A stretch of 64,000 nt of DNA from Puffinus mauretanicus (GCA_023333565.1 JAJKFH010002784.1:864920-928919), one strand, 5' to 3'. Positions 49,206 to 61,473 are shown, counted from the first letter of the stretch. The notes: generated by a model not told the origin, from the letters alone. Program-made: numbers and translations.

Positions 49206-49322
49206 AGTAGTAAGAAGTAAGAAGTAAGAAGTAAGAACATCTTACTCTACTAGAAGTAGAGTACTTCTACTTACTAGAAGTAAGAACATCTTACTTTAAG
49301 AAGTAAGAACATCTTACTCTAT
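49206..49322. repeat. Compact array of direct and inverted repeats (GTAAGA-ACA-TCTTAC)
   Basis: Begins with an AAGAAGT/AGTAAGA heptamer array (49206-49235). Three copies of the perfect inverted repeat GTAAGA-ACA-TCTTAC follow at 49231-49245, 49280-49294 and 49303-49317. Between the first two lies a further palindrome with 8-bp arms, TAGAAGTA at 49251-49258 and TACTTCTA at 49262-49269. The array appears to have grown by local duplication. Four possible stem-loops sit within about 90 bases. Confidence 0.85.
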
Positions 49323-50044
49323 CTGGACTGCTCCTAATTGCATTCAACCACAACAGCAGAGTGAAAGTCCTTGTTAGTGTGTTGCTGGATCATGACTACA
49401 GTTTTAGAGTGTGTCCACTCAGTAGCACAGTGGAAGGTACAACAGTCTTCACTTCACATGCTTTTGGGCATGAGGGCTTCAGTTTCCTACTTCGTGTTGG
49501 ATCGCATGGAGTTCTGGTCAAACAATTTTTTGATTGATATTTTCCATTGGAAATTGCTGATTCAATAAAGTGAAAATTCTCTGCAGGAATAGGTTGGTTT
49601 CAACATAATTTCCTGATTTCTAAATAGCTTAAAAATATTGTTGTATTCTATTTTATGCACATACTACGGTCAAAATTGAAATGGTCCATTTTTAATTTGA
49701 TCAAAATAAATTGTTTTGCTTGATCCAAAGATACATTTTTAGAAAATATTTAGCTTGAAGGTTTAGATCTTCATACATCCTTCCAATTGAAACCTAAGAT
49801 GGGCTTAGGCAATCTTGGAAAATTTTTACTTCCCCGTGGCAGTCCCAGGACAAACTGGTCATCTGAAGACTCATCTCTTATTTGCCCTATTGCAAATCTC
49901 TGTCAGGGTTTTCAGTTGTCCTTGTTCCTGTAAGAGTGAAGCACGGGTTTAATTTTCAGTTTAATTTTCTCAGTTTAATTTTCTGAGGATTTATGCACTG
50001 GGGTTAAAATGTTTAAGCCTGTCTGTTTGTATAAAGAGACATGT
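49323..50044. other. Intergenic, flanking the first solo LTR
   Basis: AT-rich, with no recognised element. It ends in CATGT (50040-50044), which is nearly repeated as AATGT immediately after the LTR. Confidence 0.5.
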
Positions 50045-50650
50045 TGTCGTGGTTTGACCCCAGCCGGCAACCGAGCACCGCACAGATGCTCGCTCATTCC
50101 CCCTATCCTGGTGCAACAGGGGAGAGAATTGGAAGAGTAAAAGTGAAAAAAACCACAACTCCTGGGTTGAAATAAAGACAGTTTATTAAGTAAAGCAAAA
50201 GCTGCATGCGCAAGCAAAGCAAAACAAGGAATTAATTCACTGCTTCCCATCAGCAGGCAGGTGTTCAGCCATCTCCAGGAAAGCAGGGCTCCATCACACA
50301 TAAGGGTGACTTGGGAAGACAAACACCATCACTCCAAACATCCCCCCCTTCCTTCTTCTTCCCCCAGCTTTATATGCTGAGCATGACATCATATGGTATG
50401 GAATAGCCCATTGGTCAGTCGGGGTCAGCTGTCCCGGCTGTGTCCCCTCCCAGCTTCTTGTGCACCCCCAGCCTACTCGCTGGTGGGGTGGAGTGAGGAG
50501 CGGAAAAGGCCTTGACTCTGTGTAAGCGCTGCTCAGCAGTAAGGAAAACATCCCTGTGTTATCAACACTGTTTTCAGCACAAGTCTAAAACACAGCCCCA
50601 CACAAGCTGCTATGAAGAAAAGTAACTCTGTCCCAGCCAAAACCAGCACA
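50045..50650 (-). mobile_element. Solo LTR of an avian endogenous retrovirus (copy 1, 606 bp)
   Basis: On minus it starts TGTGCTGGTTTTGGCTGGGA and ends in the reverse of TGTCGTGGTTTGACC, so it has TG...CA ends. Minus-strand promoter logic is intact in outline: TATAAA at 50369-50374, a CRE-like TGATGTCA just upstream (50384-50391), and AATAAA at 50182-50187. This gives U3 of about 280 bp, then R and U5. No internal viral sequence adjoins it. Flanks CATGT/AATGT form a 4-of-5 target duplication, indicating a solo LTR produced by recombination. The 5-bp duplication and LTR type fit ERVL-like avian elements. The family name is not assigned. Confidence 0.9.
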
Positions 50651-51307
50651 AATGTATATCCACACTTAGCACTTAAGTAGGTGGCCTCATTTTCTGAAGT
50701 ACCAACTATTTATCCAGAGGCCATGTTTATTTAATGTTAGGCACTCAAGCTCAGTGTTCCAGCCTTATGTCTTTGAATTTCATGATATCAGAAGAAACAG
50801 CCTACCCTATTGTTTATGCCAAATGTACACAGAAATCACCCTGAGAGCTATACTGTACAGAAAAGAGAGAGAAGGACAGACACAAACCCATCACTTAGGT
50901 TTTTTTATGTGTTCATGCTGTTTGGTCTGTCCCCTTGTTCCTGACAGTGAAACACAGAATCTGATGCTCTGTCTGTGACAGATCATTGCTTCTCATCACT
51001 GCAAGGAATGCAGAAGTTACTACCAGCTTCATACAGGCAACATGAAAAATGAATAGAAAGTAAAGACAGAATGGCTGATGGAGGACTATACATATACTTA
51101 TCAAACACAAGGATGTGCAAAATACTGTAAACCTGAGGTTTTTTGGCAGAAAATCAACGCAATCCTCTTCAGTCAAGGCTGATGTCTTGAAATTACATAT
51201 ACTGTGGGCAAATCCCATTTTTCCATAAGTCAGTTTTGATTTAGTGTGTTTCTGATATTGATGATTGCTGGTATTATTATTTACCATAAAAATTATGATG
51301 ATATCAC
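50651..51307. other. Host spacer between two solo LTRs
   Basis: 657 bp of AT-rich DNA with no primer-binding site, polypurine tract or gag/pol/env similarity that I can see. With each LTR carrying its own target duplication, this is most simply host DNA and not a proviral remnant. Confidence 0.6.
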
Positions 51308-51898
51308 TGTTGTGGTTTAACCCCAGCCAGCAACTAAGCACTACAGAGCGGCTCGCTCACTCCCCCCTGGTGGGATGGAGGAGAGAATGGGAAGAGTAAA
51401 AGTGAGAAAACTTGTGGATTGAGATAAAGACAGTTTAATAGGTAAAGCAAAAGCTGCATGTGCAAGCAAAGCAAAACAAGGAATTCAATCACTGCTTCCC
51501 ATTGGCAGGCAGGTGTTCAGCCATCTCCAGGAAAGCAGGGCTCCATCATGCGTAACAGTTACTTGGGAAGACAAACGCCATCACTCCGAACGTCCCCCCC
51601 GTCCTTCTTCTTCCTCCAGCTTTATGTGTTGAGCATGACGTCATATGGTGTGGAATATCCCTTTGGTCAGTTGGGGTCAGCTGTCCCAGCTGTGTCCCCT
51701 CCCAGCTTCTTGTGCACCCCCAGCCTACTCGCTGGTGGGGTGGGGTGAGGAGCAGAAAAGGCCTTGACTCTGTGTAAGCACTGCTCAGCAGTAAGGAAAA
51801 CATCCCTGTGTTATCAACACTGTTTCCAGCACAAATCCAAAACATAGCCTCACACTAGCTACTATGAAGAAAATTAACTTTATCCCAAAATCAGCACA
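51308..51898 (-). mobile_element. Solo LTR of the same family (copy 2, 591 bp)
   Basis: Same family and same orientation as the copy at 50045. Ends are TG...CA, flanked by a perfect 5-bp target duplication, ATCAC (51303-51307 and 51899-51903). It keeps a perfect CRE, TGACGTCA, at 51636-51643. The TATA position has decayed to CATAAAG and the poly(A) signal reads ATTAAA (51434-51439 on minus). It is a clean solo LTR from an independent insertion. Confidence 0.95.
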
Positions 51899-51903
51899 AT
51901 CAC

Positions 51904-54900
51904 CTTTATAAAACACCACCAGTGCAAGTATCACATAAAAACATTCTTTAAAAAAATCCTTCCTTGTAACTATGTTGTAAGGCTTAATTTCTTAATGCCT
52001 CTGACACTTGGCTGACAGATGCCACACAGCTGAATATTATGAGCAGTTTTTACACGACAGTCACAATCTGCTTTCTTTTCCTGTGGTTCTAAAGAAACAG
52101 GCTGCATTTTCTTCCCACAAAAAAATAAGAGAGCTTTCTTCAGTTTCATCATTGCTTAGAAGTTAAAACACAGCTAAAAATAGCAATGCTTACAGTAGTA
52201 AAAAATACTGCTGTAGTGTGAAGCCATGTGAGCATGCTAACCGTGAGACACAGATAGATCATTAGAAGCAACCATCTATTACCATACCATCACCTCTCAG
52301 CTCATCACTGCTTCATCTTTCAGCCCTAGTGTCGCTCCTTGGGAGGGTTTTCTTTCAGGCTCCTGGAACCAGTAGCTCTTGTTTCAGGAGCTGGGTCTTG
52401 GGGGGCTGCTCTGTGCTGGAGAACCACTTCTGAAAGCCCTGCAGTGCTCCATGCACTTCTTGCCTTCCTTCTAAGAAAGGGAGTTGCTAAGTTCAGTCCA
52501 AAATTAAACTACTGACCTAGAAAGGTTTTGTTGTTTTGTTCTTGATTCAGAGGGTTGGCATGGCTAATCTGTCACTGCTTTGAATGTGCTGTAGGTGTAT
52601 GAAGTGATAACACCAAAGGGCCGTTAGACAGATGAACCCTTGCAAAGTCCTGAATTAATCTGCTGAGGGGCTGATCATACACGTATTCACCTACACCCAA
52701 TTCAGGCTACCAGGGTGGTGGAGAAGGGGAACATTGTGCTGCAGCTGCTGGCAGGAGCTAAGAATAGCTTTGTTCCCTGAGATTCAGACACATGGAGTGT
52801 CACCATACGCGGGTTTATCGAGGTTTGTTCCGAGATGATGCAGATGCCCCTGCCACAAGCGCTCTCCTGCTGCCCAACCTGGAGAGGTTTGTTAATGTCC
52901 CTGGCAAATGCATTTGCTTTTCTGCTTTCGCAGAGGAACTAAACTGGCAATATCAAATCACAGACACTTCTCAGGCAAACAGAGCATCAGCTTGCTGCGG
53001 CAAGGCAGATGTGACTGAGACCCTACTTCAGACTTAACAACAAATGTTTTTTATAACAGAGAGAAAAATGTTTTTCTGATGATCTAATACAGTGTGAGGA
53101 GGAAATACAAAACATTTTCTTTTACAGTCATCTGTCAGGCAGGCAGATCTTGTTCATATGTGGGCTGATTACAGGTGCCTTTAGGATCCAGTACTTCCAG
53201 AGACCTTCTGATGGACACAAGCCCTGCATCTCTTGGTGAAAGAGTTACTCAGACTTGGGGGTTGCTAAATCCTCCTTCCTCCTTTCTTCTGCATGGACTA
53301 CAGAAGAAGTGGAGGGTGTGGAGAGTGTACAGAGATCTGAGCCCTCTATAGTTGCCAGGACAGATAAGGGATCCTGCTGGGCAAAAGTGGACCACTTAAA
53401 CAATGTCTGCAGTTCACAGATCATCTCCAAGGTGCTCATGTTTATGTCGTGTCAGAGGTGAGCTTCTCTCTCCTAGACAATGCAGATGGGAAAGCATCTT
53501 AGACTGCAAAAAAACGGACCAAAGGAACTGGGAAAGGAAAGATTCAGGAAAAAAAAAAAAGAAAAAATGCTGTGGGAACGGGGGAGAGAGTGAGAAGGTT
53601 AGTCAATCCCAGGAATGTGTTATCTCTAACAGTTTGGTGTGTTGCCTTCAAAACTGCTTTCCTAATTGTTCATTATACATACATATCATTTCAATCCCAG
53701 GAAAATACATGGTTCTCTTGCAGGAAAGCATCAGCATGAAAGTCTGGTTCACTGTATGTTGTGTCATCTGTAAGAAGTACAACTGGGGAGGGTGCCAAGG
53801 GCTTCCCCTCCATTTCTGCTCAGGGTGATCCTCCTGGAGGCCTTGCGCCTTTGTGATCTCCCAGTTGCATTCATGACATCCATAGCCTTGAATCGATGAA
53901 ACTCTAGGTCCTACGATTATAAAGAAGCTTTCTCATGATCTGCACAATTGTGTTGATTTCCCTTTGGCTCCTTTAAGGAGAGGGGGAAAGAGCAAGCAAA
54001 AAGAAAAGCCTTACAAGCATCGAGGAGTTCAGGCTGTGGCCTGAGGTAAACCAGAGCACTTGCAGGAAGGTGAGCTAGGGCTTTGCTGCAGGGAGGGGAC
54101 ATCCCAGCAGCACCTTGCTGTTGGTTATTACAGAATTGACAACCAGTGCCACAGGAGTCTGCCACAGGCTGACATTTGCACTTCTGCTGGCACCTCCATG
54201 TCAGAAAACTCCCAAGGTGCAGAAGACACTGGCTTTGTGAATTGTGCCAATGTAGTTAGTTATGCCATCCGAGAGTGTCCCATGCTGACCTGCATTATGA
54301 GTGAATGGAAAACCTTTCAATTGATGTAAATTGGCATTATCCTGGAAGAGGAGGAGAAACAATAAAAATGAAAAGGGGTACATTTCCTGGGAAGCCCAAG
54401 ATGGAAAACCAACCTCACGTATGGTCTTTTGTGCAAAGTTTGATGCTTTGCAGGATGGCTTTGTGGATCTCCCCAACAAGCTCATTTGCCCAATCTGCCT
54501 AGCCCCAAACGCTTTGCCAGCCGGCTGGTGAGAGTCTACAAAGTGATGATGACTTCTCCACTGTTATGGGTTCCTGGAACGGAATCTACTGGTGCTACAG
54601 GATGGGAGCTAACTCCCTACAGAATGTTCCAAGTCTTGCCCTGCGAGTGTGGAAATTGTACATTTGTTGCTGCTCATTTCAAGCATGTTATGCACTGCGG
54701 TGCTACCAAAGGGTACTAAACTTTTGAGACTAAGCTGCTTCTTCCTTTTGACAAGGGGGACAGCAGCTTGGCCATGGCTGTGGTCAGACTTGAGGTTCAG
54801 GAAAATATCCCAAGAAAGCATTTCCTCTGTGTTCTTCAGATTTTGTAGCAGTATTACCTCCATGATGTTAACATTTGTCTCTGTGTTGGTGGGTTCCCTA

Positions 54901-56700
54901 ACCCCTTTTTGCAAGAAGGGCCTTGCTTGTGAAGCATCATGGTCACAGCATCCGAAAAGGATAAACAGCAAAAGAAGGCCTCAGAATCTGAAGCAGTGTC
55001 TGAAGGTGTGTTTTCGATATGGTTGTTTTTTATAGAGCATAGAGAAACATGATTTGGTCTGTGTGATGTAAAGACTGAGTGTAGAGCATCCTATGTTGTA
55101 TGCGCACAAAGGTTTGTGGGGTAGTTATTAATCTTGGTAATATACAGGATAGAGATGACCAGTCTGCTCCAGAAACTCCTAGACTTGACTAATGTGGGCA
55201 CAAAGACTCTCTTTTTGATATGGATCACAAAACAGGGTAAATATATGCAGTGGAACCTGAACAGCAAATGGCCCTGTTAAAGAATATTGATTTTGGCAAC
55301 TTAGGTACTGCTGGAGCTGAAAATTTCAGGAGTTCATGCAGAAAGGTATAATAATATCACATAGATGCCTTGGTATTTGCCCTGGCTATTCCTGCTGCTG
55401 TTGCTTGTCTGTGTTTCATGCTGGAGAAAGAAAGAAAAAATAAAAAAAAACAAAAAGAGACTTTTGAAGTTGATGTCACAGACAAGCAAAATATAGTACA
55501 TGAAAAGGCCAAATTTGCTAGTGCCAAGAACAAGGGCAAACAGCTGAAGTTTTTATTACTGCAGATCACAGTTTTGCTGAACATTGCATATACAGAATGT
55601 TAAAAGGAGAACTAATAAAAGGCAGAATAATTTTTGGCAAAAGAGACAACCAGTTCATCAGCACAACTTACGCTTAGGCCCAGATCGCTCACTAACAGTG
55701 GCTTGAGCAAAAGTGATGCTGACCTACATACTGGCAGCACAGAAGAGATTGCAGCAGACCAGTGAAGAATAGGAACACAAACATGAAAAGAGCAGCTGCA
55801 AACACTTTTAATATCAGAAGTAGCGCTCAGTGAGCGAAGAAAAAAGCCAAGAAAATTTAACAGGAGAGAAGATGGAAAAATTGTGGGAGACATGGCAAAG
55901 AACCATGCCACACAGGCCATAAAGTCCCTCTGAAGTTTCAGAATGTAAGAGATGCCACAAGGGACATGTTGTCAGAGCCGCTAGGGTAGCAGGGAAATGA
56001 TCACTAAACCCGTGTTTCTATTCCACAACCTGAAAGGACAACACTCTCTTAGAAATGCACATTAAATAATCAAAATCTTGCATTTAAAATGGGAATATTT
56101 GACAGCAGTCCCTACAGTTCCACTAAAAAATTAGAGCAATAGGGTTTGAGATGGATATATGGGAAAACCAAAGAGGATATCAAGTATGCCTTAGAACACT
56201 ACAGAATATGTTTCCAGGCACTTTCTGGGAGCCTCAGAAAAGGATGCAAAGCTCTTCAACAGATTATTTTGTGGTGCTGAGTCTCGCATTGTACCTATCA
56301 GAACATTCTCACTTGGCATCCATCTGGCATACTTTTAGCCCCTGGGCATCCAGAAATGAAGCTATGTTAAACTGTGACAACAAATCATCGTTCAAAGACC
56401 CTGACCTTCTCTTCTACCCTGCAAGTGCATAACCGAGTTCAGCAAAAGCCTTAATCCTTTCCCCAGGTTTGCATATTGGTAAGGAGTGATAACATATGGC
56501 TAGAAATGCGAAAGGCATCTGACCCTCTCAAAACATGTCCTGTTGCCCTCCACTAACCAGACTGGCTTTCAAGGAGACGGGTAGGTTTTGAATCAGTATG
56601 TGCCAGATTGTTGGGAGGGAATTAGTTTTTCCAGATTCAGTAGACTGATTCTTTTTGCAATATATTTCACCATATTTTAGCAATTAGATTTGTGTTAGGG
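51904..56700. other. Intergenic, no recognised gene
   Basis: Several open frames occur on both strands (for example 52792-53037, 54060-54329, 54331-54531 and 55370-55603 on plus; 54609-54971 and 55612-55920 on minus), but none resembles a family I know and they do not share a frame. An A-run of about 12 interrupts 53550-53562. No repeat of known family is recognised. Confidence 0.4.
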
Positions 56701-58120
56701 TTGAAGACCCTCTTTATGAGCTGAAATGGAAACAAACTGGGCTGGTCAGAATATAAGCAAAGATCAGAAATAGGCCTAACAGCAATGTAAACACATCATT
56801 GAAAAATTCAGTATGAAACATATTGCTGTGGGTTTCTAGTCTGTCTATATATCTATATTCCATGCATTTATCATCTACTTGTCTGGTTAGTGTCGGGTTT
56901 AAGGTTATGGTTTGGGAAAAGAAGCAATTAATAGCTTCATTTATTACTTTGACTGTCATTAATCACCAGTGACACTAATACTGGGTCCACTCATGTCACT
57001 TGGCAGAGTCCAATTTTCTAGCCATCCTGTGCCCAGAAGGATTGACCAGAAGCCTGGGCCTGCAGTGTGGGTATGCCCCCATGGCCCAGTCTTGGCAAAT
57101 GGCCTGGACCACAACAGCTGCTAAGAGAAGAATGTGGGTGTAAACAGTGTTAGCGTAGATTGTATACACTAAACTGTCTGGGAGGGTGTTCACCCAAAAC
57201 CAGACATGTGAAAGAGGAAGATGACCATCAGCGGGATCAAACCATTTACTCTTTCTGAGACTCAGAGACTGACCTGTACATCTCCAGGAGTTATCCTGGA
57301 TATGGTCAGTAAAATATCTGTTCATATGTTCTTGGCAAATATCCTTCCTGGTAGCAGGACAAGTATTTTAATACGATGATACAACCAAGCCATGGACTCA
57401 TGGACATTGTTGGACACAACTACTATAAGTTTAAATATTGTCTCCCAGTCTGTTTGCGGCTCCAAGTGTTGGCAATGGAGATAGCTCACCCCCAACATCT
57501 TAAGATATCTCTCTTCCCTTATCTTGACTCCTGGTTAAAAACAGAGTCTGCAAAGTACACTGTTCTGCAGAAATCTAGGTCTAGTAAATATCTAGACTCT
57601 AAACATCCACACCAGACTATAGGATTCATCAAGCTCCTGATGAGAGCTTCCTTGACAGCAAAGAGGCACTATTTGCTGATGAACCAGATCTGCTACTTGC
57701 ATCCTCCAACAATATTTAAGTGGGAAGGGATGCCTTTTCTTTCTAGATTCTTGCACATTCATCATATACCTCATTACCAAATGTGACCTTCAGCTTCCTC
57801 TTCACATTATGTACGACTTGTACACCTTTCTGGTTGTCATTCCCAGGCTGTAGGAGACTTTTCTGGATTAGCAAGACCACATCAAGGCAAGAAAATGTCA
57901 TTTTAGCATATTTCACCTTCCAGCTAGTGATTTTGGATAGCTCCATTTGTGGAAGAAGAGTCCAATCACCAAGGCTCCTTGCTGAAGGCTTGCAGTTTAC
58001 AGAGAACAAGCTCTGAACAGCAGTGTGTTGGAATTTCATGTGAATGGGAATGCGGGCAAGGCTCTTCAGGCCCTTCTTTGAGTGGCGGGGCCAATGTGGG
58101 CTCAAGCATAGGCACAAGCC
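56701..58120. other. Intergenic, with collinear minus-strand open segments
   Basis: Three open minus-strand segments (58117-57743, 57325-56996, 56959-56714) lie in the same reading frame. The latter two contain hydrophobic stretches of membrane-helix length (HILLLAAVVVQAI and TLLLGLFLIFAYIL). The gap between the first two has many stops. No family is recognised, and it could be a decayed gene, an element or chance. Confidence 0.3.
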
Positions 58121-60484
58121 TCAATCACAATCATACTTGTGGGGAAAAAAAAGTGCCCAGAATAAATGAGATCCTTTATCACCTCCTCACTCAAAATTAG
58201 TTTCAGCGAGGTCCACCCAATACACATGAGTCTTTATTACCTATTAGGTCATGCATGGAGTCAAAATCCAGGTCAAGCATGGAGTCACCTTTACTCATGA
58301 TACAGAGGTTTGTCGTGGCAGGAAGGCCAAGTCTTTGGTGTGTTATCTAACTTGCAAGTAGGAAGGACAGAATTATGGGGTACCCATTTGCTGAGGGATG
58401 GAAGGCAAGTAGAGAAGGGAGAAGAAAGGAGAGCAGACCTGATCTACTAGGGGAGGAACAGCATATTTTATGGAATGTAGGCCTCCAAGAGTTGCTAAGC
58501 TGGTATGTTCTTGCTAATTTACCTCTTTTCTGGCCCATTGTGTCTCGCATCTGTGTTTTGACTAGCCTTGAACTGTGTCTGCACAGAGGTCCTTATTTTG
58601 TGTGTGACCTCGGAAGCCAGAGCCACTAATGGGTGCAATGTCAAGATAATGTATGCTGGAGAATAAAGTCCTGCAACTACCAATGCAAGTGAAAGAGCTC
58701 TTCAGAGGCTCTGCAAGGCATCACAGGCTATAATTTTTCTTCCCTGTACTAGAAATGTATTGGTGTTCAGTCTGTCCTTCAAACTTCACCAAAGGGTGGG
58801 CAGGCAAGTCAAAGCATCTTCCATATCAGTCAAGTAGGACATCACCACTAGCTAAGCTTGCATGTGCCCCTTGCTGATCCAGGAGGGTTTCATGGCCCAA
58901 GGTAGCAGTGCGACGGCAGTTAAGAACACTCTGACTGCTTGGATGTTGTGTCCTTGTTGTGGGGAGAACAATGCAAGCCATCTCCTGTCAGTAGACCGCC
59001 AAGCTGTGGGAAATGCAATTTACCCAGTCGTGATGACTGTGTACTCCCCACTGTGGTTACAGGGCTTGCATGTTGAGAGAGTAGAAACCATTCCTATTGA
59101 CGTAGTACAGGAGCATTTAATTTGTCTTGCATATAACTTCTTATACGTTGTAACTGAAGGGAATCAATTCTGTCTGTGATCATTAAACAAAACCTCTGGA
59201 AATGTGGTCTAGAAACCATTGCAGGCACCAAGCCTCTGTATGCTCACACTACCACAGCACATAACAACTACCAGGAGCTTATTTTTTTGTTTTCTGCAAA
59301 AATTTGGAATTAAAAAATTAGAAAAACAATGAAATTTTTAAATGGAAAAAACACAAACCCATTTTCCAAATGTTTGAATATTGATGAAAATGCTGCTTTT
59401 TGGTTTGGTTTTCTAGAAATGGGGTTTATTTGGCCACACTCTGTGCATCGTGTGTGCATTGAGGCTATGCCTGGAAAGTTTCTTTCTAAAAATTTTGAGT
59501 GTGTTGGCCAAATTCAATTACACTGAGAAATGGTTAGAAATCTCAAAGGTATTCAGCATTGGTGAATTAATGCAAAACATATTTTAAAGTCATAGCTAGC
59601 TATTAAATATGTTTTTACAACTTTTTATATCAGTGTTAGCAAATATTTTAATGTTGTTATTGGAGCATGGTGCTCCACAAACCATTAGCCCAATAAAGTC
59701 ATCGGCCTAGCACAAAACTAGAGCTAAGATATACAGCAAGGTGGTGAAACAGAATACCATAAACAAGCAAATGATGGCAAGGATGACACTAAAAGAAAAC
59801 AGCTACATAAACATAGTTTGAAATAAAAATTAGTTTTAAGAAAAATAGAATGCATCCTAGAAGCGCAGGGATTTTATATTTATCGTTGCTGTGGTTGGCA
59901 ATGCTTTTCCAGAGTGTGCTCCTATAACTTTGTAAGATTCTTGAAGAATTAACTCTAAACATGATGTCAGAAGAATACAAAATGTACTATTTCCAAGCTT
60001 AGATAATGATAACATAAAAAAATCCAAAATGGTAATTTGAAGGGATTATGTTTGTAAGCGAGTGAACTTCCTAGGAAGCTAATGCTGGTACATTATTTAT
60101 TCATAATGTTTTCTAACTGGATGAGCTTTCTGTTTTTCCCTCCAAAGAGGCTCATTATTTAATAAACCTCTTTTATTCTGCTTGTTTTCCAATTGTGACC
60201 CTTGCTACCCAACATAACAAGAGTTTGATGGTTTGCATGGGGGTAAACCTAACTGCTAAGCTGCAATGCAAGCTTTTCATGCTGTGGAAGCTCTTCAGGC
60301 AACAGACAATTTGTCGAAGTTAAAGAGCACTGTAATGAGAATCTCACTTATGTGATTGTTCTATTTTAAACAGAGTTGGGGCTCAGCAGGTCCTTTCCAC
60401 AGAATTTTCCATTTCTAATTCTGCTAGTTGGTACTTGCTATATAGAAACCTCTTAAAATTGAAATAAATTATTAGAGTGTTGAA
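58121..60484. other. Intergenic, no recognised gene
   Basis: Contains an 18-bp direct repeat at 58246-58263 and 58270-58287 (AGGTCA-GCATGGAGTCA type, one mismatch). The rest is AT-rich. The 105-codon open frame at 58862-59179 has no recognisable motif. Confidence 0.45.
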
Positions 60485-60861
60485 GAATTATTCAGCCTGG
60501 AGAAGAGAAGGCTTTGGGGAGATCTTATTGCAGCCTATTGGTACTTAAATGGGGCTTGTAAAAAAGATGGCAGTAAACATTTTAACAGAGCCTGTTGTGA
60601 CAGGACAAAGGGGAATGGTTTTAAACTAAAAGAAGGTAGATTTAGACTAGATATAAGGAAGAAATTTTTTACAATGAGGGTGGTGAAACACTGGCACAAG
60701 TTGCCCAGAAAAGTGGTAGATGCCCCATCCCTGGAAACAGGTCAGGTTGGACAGGGCTCTGAGCAACCCGATCTAGTTGAAGTTGTCCCTGCCCACGGGC
60801 AGGGGGCTTGGACTAGATGACCTTTAAAGGTCCCTTCCAACCCAAACTATTTTATGATTCT
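60485..60861 (+). mobile_element. CR1 LINE 3' end (about 375 bp)
   Basis: TTCAGCCTGGAGAAGAGAAGG, GACAGGACAAAGGGGAATGG, TTTAGACTAGATATAAGG, GTGGTGAAACACTGGCAC, CTTGGACTAGATGACC and the terminal CTATTTTATGATTCTAATG run in the sense order of CR1 ORF2 C-terminus and 3'UTR. It resembles the subtype at 8367-9395 in its 3' text (both carry the GACCTTTAAAGGTCC-type motif and the long GGGCAGG insert) more than the copy at 61384. It is 5'-truncated, and the octamer tail is partly decayed. Confidence 0.93.
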
Positions 60862-61383
60862 AATGCTTCAGTGCAACTAACAGATTTTCAAGATGGTAAT
60901 AGTGTTTATTATTTGTACTACAGCATTGCCTACAGGTCTTGGCACTGGAGTTTGGAGTGGCACTGCATGAAGACTTCTTCAATGCCAAACTAAAAAGTTT
61001 GTTCTCTCAAAAATCTTATGGTCTAAAACATGGACAAAAAATGACAGAAAATAGATACTTTCTCTTTTTTACTTATGGGAATCTGAGGCAAGAAAAGAAA
61101 CAAGATAAATATATTTAAAATTGCTGGACATGCAGTGGTCTGTCTAGTATTTATTTCATGTGTTTAAGGGCAAATATAAGGAGCAGTTGCAAGTTAAACA
61201 GGGTGGAAGACATGACCTTTCTTAGCCTACCCTCTGCTGTCCCTGATTGCCTTCCCCAGCCTCCCAAACAGAGGGTTGCTGTCCCTTCAGATCTGGTGGC
61301 GTCTTCTTGTTTCACTGCTCCTGAAGTGGTTTCTGTCAAAAGAACCTGATTTACCTCACTGCTGTGCAGGTTTATAAAACACA
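60862..61383. other. Spacer between two CR1 elements of opposite orientation
   Basis: About 520 bp of AT-rich DNA between the 3' tails of a plus-strand CR1 and a minus-strand CR1, which therefore face each other tail to tail. No gene is recognised. Confidence 0.5.
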
Positions 61384-61473
61384 TCATAGAATCATAGAAT
61401 CATAGAATCAGTAAGGTTGGAAAAGACCTTTAAGATCATCGAGTCCAGCCGTCAATCCAACACACCATGCCCC

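Noticed and set aside
49231..49317. A CRISPR-like array
   Set aside because: The units are short, self-palindromic, unevenly spaced (49 and 23 bp) and in a vertebrate genome. There is no spacer structure or associated genes.
51458..51845. Open frames on both strands inside the second LTR, with near copies in the first
   Set aside because: The repeated protein text is only the shared LTR sequence read through. LTRs of this type do not encode it.
50045..51898. A single provirus with two LTRs and a deleted interior
   Set aside because: Each LTR has its own 5-bp target duplication (CATGT/AATGT and ATCAC/ATCAC), and the spacer shows no retroviral features.
54609..55035. Overlapping 120- and 128-codon open frames on opposite strands
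   Set aside because: Mutually overlapping, no domain recognised, no convincing splice context. Chance is the simplest reading.
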